NCBI GenBank assembly: GCA_021018995.1
Contig: CM037596.1
Location: forward strand, 9,809,501-9,873,500
Length of the DNA: 64,000 nt
Direction of reading: 5' to 3'
Source of the DNA: Chloranthus sessilifolius
Taxonomy: Eukaryota; Streptophyta; Magnoliopsida; Chloranthales; Chloranthaceae
In this document: positions 45,181-56,355 of the stretch, piece after piece
Layout: each line of letters starts with the position of its first letter
How positions within the stretch are numbered: position 1 is the first letter of the stretch
The notes under the pieces: generated by a model
Databases searched by the model: none
What the model was told of the DNA's origin: nothing
The model's input: the letters and a program-made list of their open reading frames with translations, nothing else
Position numbers and translations under genes: made by a program

Positions 45181-45220
45181 CATTGGCCCCCTCCCATAAA
45201 AGTTTCTGGCTCCGTCCCTG

Positions 45221-45228
45221 CCAATCAG
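45221..45228. repeat. 8-bp target site duplication CCAATCAG (right)
   Basis: Matches 36968-36975. Confidence 0.9.
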
Positions 45229-46888
45229 TATTATCATCGTCACAGACTTATCTCATCCATTTAAGGTTGGCTTTGCAAGTGCTATTTAAAGTTTTTTGTA
45301 ACTTCTCAATCCTTTATATCCCTATTCACTACTTCTTTCAGTTCTTCATTAGTCTTTGGGCCTGTTTGGCAACACTTCGCCAAAAGAACACTTTCTGGGG
45401 AAAATGTTGTTTGAGAAGCTACATGATCTGTTGTTTGAGAAGTAACATTATCTTTTTTTTCCGTTTAACATACCCATATTTGAGAAGCAGCATTGGGCTG
45501 CTTCTCCAAAACACCATTTTTAGAAGCAAGAAACACCTATTTTAGCTAGAGGTGCATCATATTTCATACAAGTTTCTCTTACTAAACATATGACTTCCTA
45601 TAAAAAGTGCTTTTAAGATGTAACTTTACCAAAGAGGGCTTTCATCTTCTTTTACTTCCTTGTGCTTGTGGCTTCTCAACTCTACGATAATTAAAAGCAC
45701 AATATTCATCATTAATTAAGCATAATTATAAAGTCATGATCTTAGTGACAAATGGCGAGGAGATTTTTCGGTGGGGGGTCCTTTCGGTACATTCGGATTT
45801 AGTTCGATAACTTTTGGAAAAAATTATAGAAAATTTTGGGGATTAAAATTGTATAGAAAATATATTTAATATTTAAAATTTCTTTTACTAAAATATATAC
45901 TAAATTAATAACATATTCAAAACAAAAAATTAAAATTTTTAAATGTAAAAATAAATTACCGAAATTGCTGAAAGTTTCCCAAAGATTTCATTAGACCACC
46001 TTTTCGGCAAATTTCAATAAAATTTTGCTGAATTTCGACAAAATTTATAAGTATGACCACGATAGCCACTTTTACACCTTGTGGTGCGTTCCATTGGCTA
46101 ATTGACCTAGTTCAATGAGCAACCTATTAGAAACAAAGGACAGATTTGACATAGACAAAGTACAGGCAGCTGATGTTGGGCTATATGACTTACTGCATCC
46201 ACCTATATTAATTGAGCCTTCCACTCATGCAGCCAATTGCATTGTGCCACATCAAGCGCTTGCAGCTTTTCTGAATAAAATCTGTCCTCGATTTAACACT
46301 CGCCATTTTTCAGAGAAGAAAAAAATATGTACAATCCCCATATTAAGTTCACACTAAATGATTCAAATCTCCCGCGTGAACGTGTGATCTTCACACTTTA
46401 ACAAGATATGCCATTTAGCTTAAACTTGAAGCAATCGTGTCCAGCTATTTAAAAGCCAATAATATTGGCTGGGTCCCATGCCAAAATGTATCAATTGAAA
46501 ATATTTAGAAATTTTTATGGGACAATATCCGCATCGGCCAGAGCAGCTGGCATTTATTTGTCCTTGTTTTTTTAAAAATACTATTAAATTATATAAATAT
46601 TTTTTTAAAAGGTATAAAGGGCGTATTAATTTGATATTATGTTAGGCTCATAACAAATACATATGGGCTGGTATGACCTAATATGAACCTGAGCCAATAT
46701 TTGACCAATTTGACCTGATAATTAACCCTATATATATCTTTTCGGAGGTGCCTAATGTATCGGATGGGTGTGTGATATGAGCGATATTTAAAATCATGAT
46801 CAGTCCCACTCTATAATCAAGCGAACGAGGCCCCATTCATTCAAATAAATTTATTTAAATAAATATTATAATTCTCACCCGTTTTCGA
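45229..46888. other. Intergenic region
   Basis: No gene recognised. A GGGCCTGTTTGGCAAC word (about 45358-45374) resembles hAT-MITE starts but has no matching right end. 45740-46070 is AT-rich with TTTCGG words. The 80-codon ORF at 46115-46357 shows no family features I recognise. Confidence 0.5.
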
Positions 46889-47252
46889 AGTAAGGACCAC
46901 AGAGTTTTTCACGGACGAAAACCATTGAGTGATTTGAATCAGACGATGAAGATTTTTTTCTCTCAATCTTCAAACAAAAAAGATCTTAAGATCATGTCAC
47001 AAATATTAGACGGACAAATATTGATTCCACATAGCACACATCCCCAGAAGTGACCCAAATCACGGGCAAAAGAGTTGACTTTCACTTTTAGTGATGTCTG
47101 GCAACTGGCATGTGGAATCAACATCTGACCGTTTGATAGGCGTTCTATAATCTTAAGATCTATGGTGGGGAAGATTGGAACAAAAACCAATCTCTATCGT
47201 CTGATTCCAATCAGTCAATTACTTTCATCCCAAAAAACTGGTGCGGTCCTTG
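46889..47252. mobile_element. Long-TIR MITE, copy 2
   Basis: Inverted arms of roughly 65 bp outside, with GTAAGGACCACAGAGTTTTT matched by the reverse complement of AAAAACTGGTGCGGTCCTT, and GAATCAGACGATGAAGATT matched by AATCTCTATCGTCTGATTC. Inner arms pair AGATCTTAAGAT with ATCTTAAGATCT. Non-coding. It is the most complete of three copies in the window. Confidence 0.8.
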
Positions 47253-47421
47253 GCAAAGATCAAAATAGCGGTTTCATTTTCAATTTCGGGCATGACTGAA
47301 ACCTAAAATTTGAATTTCGGCCAAAATTTTTCCCTCAAAACATATTTTGACTGAAATTTCGGTTCAACTTTTCATTTTGTTAGAGACTAAATCAAAATAT
47401 TTCGAAAATTTGATCTATGAG
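47253..47421. other. Short intergenic stretch with TTTCGG words
   Basis: Related in wording to the foldback at 45038-45180; nothing else seen. Confidence 0.4.
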
Positions 47422-47873
47422 TGTTAGTATATTGCACAAAGTTTGACGGAAAATAGACCAGAAAATTGCTTCAAGGCGCGATTAGATCGCTGTTTTTAAG
47501 ACAATATTTGCCCCCTATATGCAATGGGATATCGGCAAATTCGCCACCAGGATACAACCGCCGCTATGAGTTGTGTTCTTCTTATCAAGCCAAACAATAT
47601 GGAAGGTAAGTTTCCATATATAAGCCATGAATATTTCTTGTAAAATAGTGAGGTGGGACAAAACATTTACAACACTTCTAAACTTATGGTGGGAAAAGTT
47701 TTCCTCCAATATTAATTCAAAATTCAAGTAATTTTGACTTGAAGGTTAAAAGCATCCTTTTAATATAGAACCAATCACTTTAAGGAACCATTTAAAAATA
47801 AATAAATATTATTAAATTAATAATAGATAAATATTATTAAAGTAATAAATATTTATTTGGTAAATATCCAACA
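47422..47873 (-). repeat. Copia C 3' LTR (internally deleted)
   Basis: 452 bp; aligns with both ends of the 5' LTR but lacks about 433 bp (equivalent of 52590-53022), including the TATA box. The ends TGTTGG...CTAACA (minus strand) are intact. Confidence 0.9.
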
Positions 47874-47887
47874 TTCCTCCCCTATTT
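47874..47887 (-). promoter_or_regulatory. Copia C polypurine tract
   Basis: AAATAGGGGAGGAA on the minus strand, directly before the 3' LTR; a second similar tract (AAAATAGGGGAGGAT) lies a few tens of bases upstream, near 47900. Confidence 0.75.
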
Positions 47888-48511
47888 ACAAAATAAATAT
47901 CTATCCTCCCCTATTTTGGAAATAAAGAAACTGAGAGTCATTCTTAAATCTGATAACAAGAAACTGTATATATATGTACCAACGAAATTTGAGCATTTCT
48001 TGACTACTGTATGCATAAATGAAGGTGTCCTAATGAATTGAACCTTCACTTAGTGAGAATACATCAAAGTTGATAAAGAACTTTAGTGATCTAATTTCTT
48101 GAACTAATTTTCTTGTATAATCAACCGGATATGTCACACACATAAGTAATATAAGTTTCATTTCATTTTAACAGCCATCACGTTTTATGACCTTCTGCTT
48201 ATACCCCGGTATTCATGAGTTGTATTTAAGAAAAGCCTTTATCTTTCTTCGAAGCGGCTACACTTCGTAACTCATATAGGTCAGTTCTATCAGAAATGCC
48301 CTTGTAACTTAGAAATTTCAACATTATATGTTATAGACTGATTAAGAGAAATATCTCAACCTCTTCCTTACGTTACAAGTTTCACATTATTACTTGAGAT
48401 GGTTGGAGTTGTAAACCCGCACTTTTAATAATGTGCAATCACTACATATGATTTGTTTTCCCATTGAACCTTTAGTTTCTGGACTTTAGAAAATAGGTCG
48501 GGTTACCATCA
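47888..48511 (-). other. Copia C 3' non-coding region
   Basis: About 620 bp between RNase H and PPT, with no gene seen. Confidence 0.6.
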
Positions 48512-49147
48512 TAGGTGATGTAATCTATTAGGCTTTAAGCCCATCCCTTCTGATGTTTTAATAACCACATCTCTCGCAAGACCTTTTGTAAATGGATCCG
48601 CTAAATTTGCAAAGGTCCGTATTGAATTAATAGTAATTACTCATTCACGGAGTAATTGACTAGCATAACTGTGTCTTAAACTTATATGTCTAGACTTTCC
48701 ATTATAAATTTTGCTATAAGCTTTAGATAGCGCAACTTTACTATCACAGAATAAAGAGATTGGTGGCATAGGCTTCGGCCAAATAGGAATTTCTAATAGT
48801 AAATTCCTTAACCACTCTGCTTCCTTGCTCCCTGCCGCAAGAGCAATAAATTCTGATTCCATAGTTGCATGTGTTATGCATGTTTGTTTCTTTGATCCCC
48901 AAGAAACTGCGGCACCTCCAAGTATAAATACCTATCCACTAGTAGACCTTGACTCATCTGTATCATTGTTCCAACTAGCATCTGTGTATCCCTCAAGTAC
49001 AGTAGGATAACTAACATAATGTAAAGCATAATCCTTAGTTTTATTAAGATAACTTAATACTCTACTAATTGCTTTCCAATGTTCATGACTAGGATTACTA
49101 GTATATCTACTTAATTTTTCTACCGCATAAGCAATATCAGGTCTAGT
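48512..49147 (-). pseudogene. pol: Copia C RNase H
   Basis: [81 protein letters not shown] and ADPFTKGLARDVV. The catalytic DAS Asp is present. Stops are near 48930 and at 48641 and 49148; the last is TGA for an Arg codon, a C-to-T change. Confidence 0.85.
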
Positions 49148-49990
49148 TCAATGAGTAGCATACATCAAACTACCAATTACTCTAGAAAAGTCTAATTGAG
49201 ATACACTTCTACTATCGTTGGGTTTTAATTTTATACTTGGATCAAAAGGTGTTGGTGCTAATTTTCCATTATGTTTAAATTTCTTTAACACTTTTTCTAT
49301 ATAGTGTGACTGAGATAAAATAATATTATTATCTTGCTTAAATAATTTTATTCCAAGAATTACATCGGCTTCACCGATATCTTTCATATCAAATTTTGAA
49401 GCCAAAAAACTTTTTGTATATATAATACTTTCTAAGTCTGTACCAAAAATTAAGAGGTCATCCACATAGAGACAAATAATTATTCCTTTACCCTTTGATA
49501 TCTTACTATAAATGTATTTATCTGATTCATTAATCTTGAATCCATATGATAAAATAATACTATCAAATTTTTCATGCCACTGTTTAGGAGCCTGTTTTAG
49601 ACTATATAGAGATCTAATAAGTTTACAAACTTTATTTTCATGTCCTTGCATGATAAAATCCTCTGGTTGATCCATATATACTTCCTCTTCAAGTTCACTA
49701 TTTAAAAAGGCGGTCTTAACATCCATTTGATGAACTTGAAGTTTATATATAGAAGCAAGAGCAAATAAGATCCTTATGGAAGAAATCCTAGCCACTGGAG
49801 CATAGGTATCAAAATAATCAATACCATGCTTTTGTCTAAAACCTTTGGCAACAAGTCTAGCCTTAAACTTATTTATAGTGCTATTAGGATTAAGTTTTCT
49901 TTTAAATATCTACTTAAAACCTATAGGTTTAGATCCCTGTGGTAAGTCTACTAATTCCCAAGTATTATTGGACATGATAGAATCCATTTC
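49148..49990 (-). pseudogene. pol: Copia C reverse transcriptase
   Basis: FWKEAINDEMDSIMSNNTWE, a stop at 49907-49909 (TAG for the Trp of the usual KWIFK), ARLVAKGFRQKHGIDYFDTY, YKLQVHQMDVKTAFLN, YMDQPEDFIMQGHENKVCKL, LKQAPKQWHEKFD, LYVDDLLIFG (catalytic YVDD intact) and FDMKDIGEADVILGIK. Only one stop separates this from a full domain. Confidence 0.9.
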
Positions 49991-51328
49991 ATCATTTATA
50001 GCTTCTTTCCAAAATGCAGAATCAATAGACTTAACAGTTTCATCAAAAGTTTGAGGATCTTCATCGATATTAAAAATAAACTTAATTTTCTTAGTTTTCT
50101 CATTTCTGGTTTCTTCTACAAGATACACATAGAAATCTGACCCAAAATCGGTGGCTTTCCTAGGTCTCTTACTTCTTCTAGGTTCCATCTTTTCATCTTC
50201 ACAACTAGAGAGATGAAGAGAATCAGAAGATTCATCTAAGTTAGAGGATGCAAGAGGTTTAGAAATAGTAGAGAAAGTATTCTCATAAAATATTGCATCT
50301 CTAGATTCAAAAATTGAATCATTTTTAAAAATATTATTATGCTTACATACCAAAAATTTGTATATAGGATTATTAATAAAATATCCCACAAAAATACATT
50401 CAATGGCTTTTGGACCTAATTTTGTATATTTATAATCGGGTACCCTAACTAATGCTCTACAACCCCATACTTTTAAATAGTATAATTTGGGAGGTTTGTT
50501 CTTCCAAATTTTATATGGAGTTTTAGAAGACTTTTTAAAAGGTATCCGATTTAAAATATAACATGCAGTAAGCAATGCTTCTCCCCATAAATTTGAATTC
50601 AAACCCGAATTTGTTAACATAGAATTTACCATTTCTACTAGAGTCTGATTTTTTCTTTCGACAATTTCATTTGATTGAGGAGAATATGGAGCGGTGACTT
50701 CATGAATAATTCCATACTTGTCACAAAATTCAGAAAATTCATGTGACATGTATTCACCTCCCCTATCCGATCGTAATGCCTTAATTTTAAAATCTAATTG
50801 ATTTTCCACTAAGGCCTTATAAGAGATAAATTTACTAAATGCTTCATCTTTTAATTGAAGAAGGAAAATATATGTAAATCGAGAACAATCATCAATAAAA
50901 GTGATGAAATATCTTTTCCCTCCTCTAGTAGTAATATTATTTAAACTATACAAATCAGTATGAATTAAATCTAACAGTTTAGATTGTCTTTCAACACTTT
51001 TAAATGATTTTTTAGTCATTTTAGATTGGATGCATATGCTACATCTATCTTTACCATAATTTATATGTATTTTAGGAAGAAGTTCTAATTTAATCATATT
51101 ATCCATAGAACGTAAATTTAAATGCCCTAATCTATTATGCCATAAATAAATTGAGTCACACATATAAACCGAAGAAGCAGATCTCTCATTGATATTGAAC
51201 TTAAACATTCCACAAGAGGCATACCCCTTGCCTACAAACATCCCTTTCTTGGAAAGTACAATGGAATCGGATTCGATTACAATTTTGAATCCATGTTTGT
51301 TCAGAATACAAGCCGATACAAGATTTTT
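49991..51328 (-). pseudogene. pol: Copia C GAG-pre-integrase and integrase
   Basis: LWHNRLGHLNLRSM and CSICIQSKMTKKSF form the HHCC zinc region. The DDE core is at LLDLIHTDLY, ALRSDRGGEYMSHEF and SPQSNEIVERKNQTL, all acidic residues kept. ILNRIPFKKSSKTPYKIW, LKVWGCRALVRVPD and RRSKRPRKATDFG follow. Open from 51241 to 49910; a TGA at 51327-51329 (Arg codon changed) is the only break from the protease. Confidence 0.9.
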
Positions 51329-51595
51329 TCAGATTTCAGGAACATGAAGGACATCATTCAGGGTAACAGATTTTTCCGAAGTAAAGTGTAGAACAACTTT
51401 GCCTTGGCCTACCACTTTGGTAGTAGTAGAATTTCCCATGAACAATTCATGTCCATCATGAGCCTCCTCATAGGATACAAAATTATTCCTATCAGAAGTA
51501 ACATGCTTAGTAGCTCCAGAATCGAGCCACCATTCATTTCCACCATCTACCATATTGACTTCGGAGATCACTGCAATGAGATCTTCTTCACTCAT
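51329..51595 (-). pseudogene. pol: Copia C protease
   Basis: WWLDSGATKHVTSDR is the catalytic D-S-G-A-T segment, followed by VVGQGKVVLHF and LNDVLHVPE. Its ATG overlaps the gag stop (ATGA), but plant copia gag-pol is normally one frame, so a one-base loss in the A-run just upstream better explains the overlap. Confidence 0.85.
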
Positions 51596-52437
51596 AATGT
51601 TTGCCTGATTTTATTTTTCAAAAATTCTCGACAATCACGTTTGAAATGGCCGGATTTCTTGCAATAAAAATAAGTACTATTTTTTGCTTTTTCCTTGTAT
51701 TGTCCTCTCTTGAAATCTTTCTTATTCGGCTTCAGTTTGAAGTTCTTCCCTTTGTTCTTCTTCTTCGATGTGGATGCATCTTCAACAATGTGAGCATTGG
51801 AGACGAGTTCAGTTTTCTCCTCCTCCTTGTCACGTAGACGAGCCTCTTCTTCTATGCGAAGATGAGTACAGAGTTCCTCCATAGTACGATCTTCCTTTGT
51901 ATGTTTCAAACTCTTACGGTAATCTTTCCATCCCAACGGTAATTTTGCAATAACTGCAAAGACTTGAAAACCTTCGTCTATTGTGCTTCCTTCCGTCACA
52001 AGATTGTTGAAGATAATCTGCATCTGGTGCACTTGCTCTAAAATAGGTTTAGAATCATACATCTTAAAATTAAATAACTCACTTACTAAGTATGTGCGTA
52101 CGCCGACCTCTTCTACTTTGTACTTCCGTTCAAGAGCCTCCCATATCTCCTTTGCAGTTTTATAAATTTGATAGACGTCAAAAAGAGAATTGGCAAGAGC
52201 GTTGAGAATATAACCTTTGCATGTGTAATTGTCGCTTTCCCATTTCGTACGGATTCTACCTTCAAGCATTTCATCTTCTTTCTCCAATGATGGTGAGCCC
52301 ATAGTGAGAACGTATGCGACTTTCAAAGTTGTGAGTAGGAAATGTACTTTTGATTGCCATCGTTTGAAATTGGTGCCATTAAAGCACTCGAGTTTCGTGA
52401 TCTTCGTGTTGGAGAGTTCCATCATCTTTTGTGCCAT
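51592..52437 (-). CDS. gag: Copia C gag
   Basis: 281 codons, open. LECFNGTNFKRWQSKVHFLL at the start is the copia-type N-terminal domain, followed by the gag UBN2-like domain (residues about 65-190: YILNALANSLFDVY, AKEIWEALERKYK, SLKHTKEDRTMEELCTHLRI) and a Lys-rich stretch. A nucleocapsid knuckle reads YFYCKKSGHFKRDC: the first Cys of CX2CX4HX4C is Tyr, a single G-to-A type change. The ATG lies only 17 bp from the LTR. It forms the particle shell in active relatives. Confidence 0.85.
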   Translation of the reverse strand: MAQKMMELSNTKITKLECFNGTNFKRWQSKVHFLLTTLKVAYVLTMGSPSLEKEDEMLEGRIRTKWESDNYTCKGYILNALANSLFDVYQIYKTAKEIWEALERKYKVEEVGVRTYLVSELFNFKMYDSKPILEQVHQMQIIFNNLVTEGSTIDEGFQVFAVIAKLPLGWKDYRKSLKHTKEDRTMEELCTHLRIEEEARLRDKEEEKTELVSNAHIVEDASTSKKKNKGKNFKLKPNKKDFKRGQYKEKAKNSTYFYCKKSGHFKRDCREFLKNKIRQTL

Positions 52438-52454
52438 AGAAATAGTCTTAAACT

Positions 52455-53339
52455 TGTTAGTATATTACACAAAGTTTGACAGAAAATAGACCGGAAAATT
52501 GCTTCAAGGCGCAATTAGATCGCTGTCTTTAAGACAATATTTGCCCCCTATATGCAACGGGATATCGGCAAATTCGCCTCCAAGATACAATGAAGCCTTG
52601 GTGAAGAATCGATCTGTCACACACTACGTTGCACTGTAGTGTGCGACCCAACAAAACGAAGACGCAGAATGCTCTGGTTTGCACACGAATTCTGAGGGCT
52701 CAGATGTAGGATTCAGAAATTGCAAGTGTTTTTGGAATCCCTCCTCTGGCCTCTATTTATAACTTTCGGAGCACCTATTCAGGGGCGGTTGTGTCTGTCG
52801 GTTGCTTGCAATCGAGGGCCCTGATCGATCCGATCAACGGTTGCAAGGATCCAACGGTTCACATCCGAACAGTTACATTTTTTGGTCAACTGATTTGTCT
52901 GAATTCGAAATCCTAACTGTTTGTTCGAATCACGATGCGGTCGTGCGAAGTGCAAAGCGCGCCTTAAAAGTGCCAATTGCGCCATTCGCACATCGCACAC
53001 GCGCGCGCGTGCGTGGCGACGAACCGCCGCTATGAGCTGCGTTCTTCTTATCAAGCCAAACAATATGAAAGGTAAGTTTCCATATATAAGTCATGAATAT
53101 TTCTTATAAAATAGTGATGTGGGATAAAACATTTATAACACTTTTAAATTTATGGGGGAAAAAATTTCCCTTCAATATTAATTCAAAATTTAAGTAATTT
53201 TGACTTGAAGGTTAAAAACATCCTTTTAATATGGAATCAATCACTTTAAGGAATCATTTAAAAATAAATAAATATTATTAAATTAATAATAGATAAATAT
53301 TATTAAAATAATAAATATTTATTTGATAAATATCAAACA
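52455..53339 (-). repeat. Copia C 5' LTR
   Basis: 885 bp. It includes a segment (52590-53022) absent from the other LTR, with the TATA box and an alternating CG tract (about 52998-53016, ACACGCGCGCGCGTGCG). Confidence 0.9.
52751..52762 (-). promoter_or_regulatory. TATA box of copia C 5' LTR
   Basis: TTATAAATAGAG on the minus strand, a close match to the plant TATA consensus. It would drive copia C transcription and is missing from the shortened 3' LTR. Confidence 0.7.
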
Positions 53340-54469
53340 ATAAATCCTCGCTCGAAAAACTGGTGAGAATAGCGTATCCTATCGTTTGTGAATACCTTTG
53401 AAAGAGAATGATACGGACATCAGATACAAAAGGAATATGAAATTTGGACTCGAAATAAAGGCAGTCAAATGGGCATAATCTACTTTTAATATCAACTTTA
53501 GCTTGGCGAGAAAAGGGTGTGATGGGCCAGACGGGGCTAATGGGCTCTCTCGAAGGCCAAACTTGTAAAATATTAAATTCGCGAGACGTGGGCCCACTGT
53601 GACCACAACCCACGAAAAAGATTCATTGAAGGTGACCACACCACTATGATGATAAAGCCTTGTCCCCTTAGTTGTTAGGGGGTACCCCACCCGAGCACTG
53701 ACGATCGTACTGGCAATATTCTAACGCCAATATCGACCAATACATCCATATGGCATGAGTGTCAAATCGATAAAAGGTCATAATATATTTTCACTGATTT
53801 CTGTGCTCATAAATAATTGGGCACGACTTAATCCTTTGATAAGGAGAGATTGAGTTGAGTGCTTGGCTGATAGAGTTGTTTGCTCTATGCTAGTTCTGTT
53901 ATGATAGTTCATCGCATAAGAAATTTCTCGTAATAGGTTTTCATCGTACCGTCCATTAACGAAGTGATGGAGGATCCAATGGAGGAACAATAATACATTT
54001 TCCCCGCAAGCATAGAAGCAAAAGTATAGTAAAGAAATCTCCAAAGAAGTGCTCAGTTTCTATTGAGACCCTGTGGTATTTTAACAAAATGGTAAAAAAT
54101 TTGGGCTTTTTATAGAAAGAGGATTCACGCTGGAAGTCCTAAAAATTTGGGCCTTTTAGAGTTATCCTATCTCAGAAAGTTTTAGAAAAACAAAATTTTC
54201 CCATTGGGGCTTGCCAAAATGAAAATCATAAACGCAAACTTTTACGATTTTCACAATTTCGTCACAATTTTGTAACGTCAAAGTTTTAGAAAAACAAAAA
54301 TATATAAACAATAGTAATAATAGGCATAAAAATTTAACCAAATTATTATATACTAATAATAATAAACATGGTTGGGGTCTTAAATTTCGTGTGCCTATCT
54401 TCTTCCTTGATTCCCCACAAGTGATACTGGGGTTGAGTCGAGGATTCATGTGGGATTGAGATCTCTTTA
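53340..54469. other. Intergenic region
   Basis: No gene recognised. The word AAAATTTGGGC(C)TTTT occurs twice at 54095-54160. The minus-strand ORFs here are short and featureless. Confidence 0.5.
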
Positions 54470-54472
54470 TCG

Positions 54473-56259
54473 GTGTTCATGACTTCTTTTAAGCCTCCTA
54501 ATCTTGGTCCTTCTAGACCTGCACTTAAATGGAGCTCTCTTTTTTCTAACGGATCTTCTGTTGAGCCTTCATGTGCGTTGTCCTTCTTAGCGCAGGATTC
54601 CTCTAAAGTTCTTTGTGATGATAGAGATGCTCAGATTGAGGCATCTCGATGGGAGAATGCTCTCGTTGGATATTCCATCGGAAGGAAATTATTCTATCAA
54701 GGGGTTAAGGCGGCTGTTTCTCGTTTGTGGAAGATTAAAGGTATTGTTCAGGTCCTCGCTAGGGATGAAGGTGTCTTCCTTTTTTACTTTAGTCTGGAGG
54801 AAGATTTGAAGTTTATATTGAAAGCAAGGATTTGGTCTATTGGAGCCAGACCGTTGATATTGAAAAAATGGGAGCCGACTCTTCGCATTTAAAAAGAAAT
54901 TTTTTCATCAATCCCGGTATGGGTTAGATTGCCTGGGTTACTGTTGATTTGCTGGTCCCAAAGTACTCTTAGTAATATCGGCAGTGGCATTGGGAATACA
55001 CTACGAATGGATAAACAAACTTCGAACAAGTCCATGCTCGCGTTTGCTAGAATTTGTGTGGGAGTTGAAATTGGGAAGCAATTACCTGACTGTGTTGAGT
55101 TAGAACTGTCTGATGGTTCTTCTCATTTTCAATCTATTCATTATGAATGACGGCCTCGTGCTTGCCCATCTTGCAAGTCTTTATTGCATTCAGATTGTTG
55201 CAAGAAAGGAGACAGTGGGGGCAGCCAAAGATAAGTCTGACAACCAGTGCAAAAGAGGATGGTTGATGGAGGAACTGGATCCAAAAACAAAGAAAATACA
55301 TAAACTTTGGGGAATCTCGTGGCTCAGAAGAATGCGAGGCCAATGGACGAGCAGGAATCTACAGATGCACGAAATTCTATGAGTCAAAGCCCGTCCCAAA
55401 ACGAGGAGCAATCCGATGGAAACTCAGCTATTCTGGAGGGTTGACACCTGAAAAGCAGGAGGTGGAGAAGCATGCTCAAAGTGGTGAATGGACAGCCATA
55501 CGATCTCGCAACCGTTGGATTGAGTCACCTTCTTTTCGAGGGAGTGGAGCGGTTGTTTTGAAATCAAGGGTGGATACGAATTCTATGGAGAATAGCTGTT
55601 ATGGGGCTGAGTTGGAGACCTTGGGAGATTGGGTGCCTTATAAGGAAAGATGTCACTACAAAAAATAAGACTATTAACGGCAGTTTTTTTAACAAAAAAC
55701 TGCTGCTATTAGTATTGTTGCTACCAAAAATTGCCGCTGTTAGTTCTGCCGCAACCAAAAAATGCCTTAATAGCAAGTGCCGTTGAAACCCCTTATTTTT
55801 GTAGTGTGTGGTGAATCACCTTCCTTTCAGGGCAATAGTGTGACGGGAGTGGAGCCTTGCTTTGTTGGTAATAAAGAATTCATGGAAACTCCAAACTCTA
55901 TCGTGGGTAACAATGGATTATTTTCTAGATCTGCACCTAAGGATAAGGAGATGTGCTCTTTTGTGCCTAAGGATAAGGAGACTTGCTATTTCGGGGGTAA
56001 AGATAAGGAGCCTTGCTTCGGGGGTAATGTGCCTAAGGAAGTGGAGTCTTGCCTTTTCGTTGACAATATGGAATGCTCCGGATCTACGACAAGAGAAAAG
56101 GAAAGATATACTCGTCACCAGCCTTCCTTGGAGGTACATCTTCCTTCACGAAATCAATTTGATATTTTGAATGGTATTGATTTGAATACTTCTGAAATTT
56201 TAGAAAATAGTAAGTTTGGCAGCGGTTCTATTTTTCAAATTAGGGGGTGCAAGAAGTAA
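54473..56259 (+). pseudogene. LINE ORF1 (DUF4283-like, zinc knuckle; broken, MITE inserted)
   Basis: The first open block (54473-54892, begins MFMTSFKPPN) has ENALVGYSIGRKLFYQGVK, GVFLFYFSLEEDLKFILKA and ARPLILKKWEPTL, typical of DUF4283 RNA-binding-like domains. After a TAA, VRLPGLLLICWSQSTLSNIG and ELELSDGSSHFQSIHYE lead to a knuckle near 55165-55200 (CPSCKSLLHSDCC), preceded by a TGA. The C-terminal part is Gly/Ser/Lys-rich; at 55654-55806 a CACTA MITE interrupts it. Repeated KDKE..C modules (about 55935-56010) follow. ORF1 normally binds the LINE RNA. Confidence 0.75.
55654..55806. mobile_element. CACTA-type MITE 2
   Basis: 153 bp, CACTACAAAAAATAAGACTA to CTTATTTTTGTAGTG, flanked by TGT on both sides (55651-55653, 55807-55809), the 3-bp duplication expected for CACTA elements. 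Same family as 30545-30680. Confidence 0.9.
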
Positions 56260-56355
56260 AGAATGATAATCCCAAGCAGCAAAAAAAAAATCTAAATAGT
56301 AGGGAAAGGGTAAAGGAAACAAGGCTGAGTCGGCCCAACACTCTGACCCGTCTAG

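Larger units (their letters stand above)
36976..45220. mobile_element. Non-autonomous hAT-like element hosting copia B
   Basis: Starts CAGGGACGGAGCCA and ends TGGCTCCGTCCCTG, a 14-bp perfect terminal inverted repeat, between 8-bp direct repeats, which fits the hAT superfamily. Without copia B the element is about 750 bp and has no transposase. It includes a TC microsatellite (37113-37134) and a foldback (45038-45180). CAGGGGCGGAGCC-type ends are common in plant hAT-like MITEs (from memory). Confidence 0.8.
47422..53339 (-). mobile_element. Ty1/copia element C (minus strand, nearly intact pol)
   Basis: Reading from 53339 down: 885-bp 5' LTR, gag, PR, INT, RT, RNase H, PPT, 452-bp 3' LTR. The pol frame is the same from 51595 to about 48512, with only a handful of stops. 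The flanks ATGAG (47417-47421) and ATAAA (53340-53344) do not form a target duplication. The family is different from A and B, closer to Tork-type by the look of its integrase and RT (uncertain). Confidence 0.9.

Noticed and set aside
45358..45720. hAT MITE starting GGGCCTGTTTGGCAAC
   Set aside because: No matching inverted right end or 8-bp duplication could be found downstream.
46115..46357. 80-codon ORF between hAT-like element and copia C
   Set aside because: Recognisable domain, codon pattern and neighbouring exons are all lacking; too short to support alone.
51592..51595. Programmed gag-pol overlap (ATGA) in copia C
   Set aside because: Plant copia elements normally have a single gag-pol frame; a one-base loss in the adjacent A-run explains the overlap more simply.
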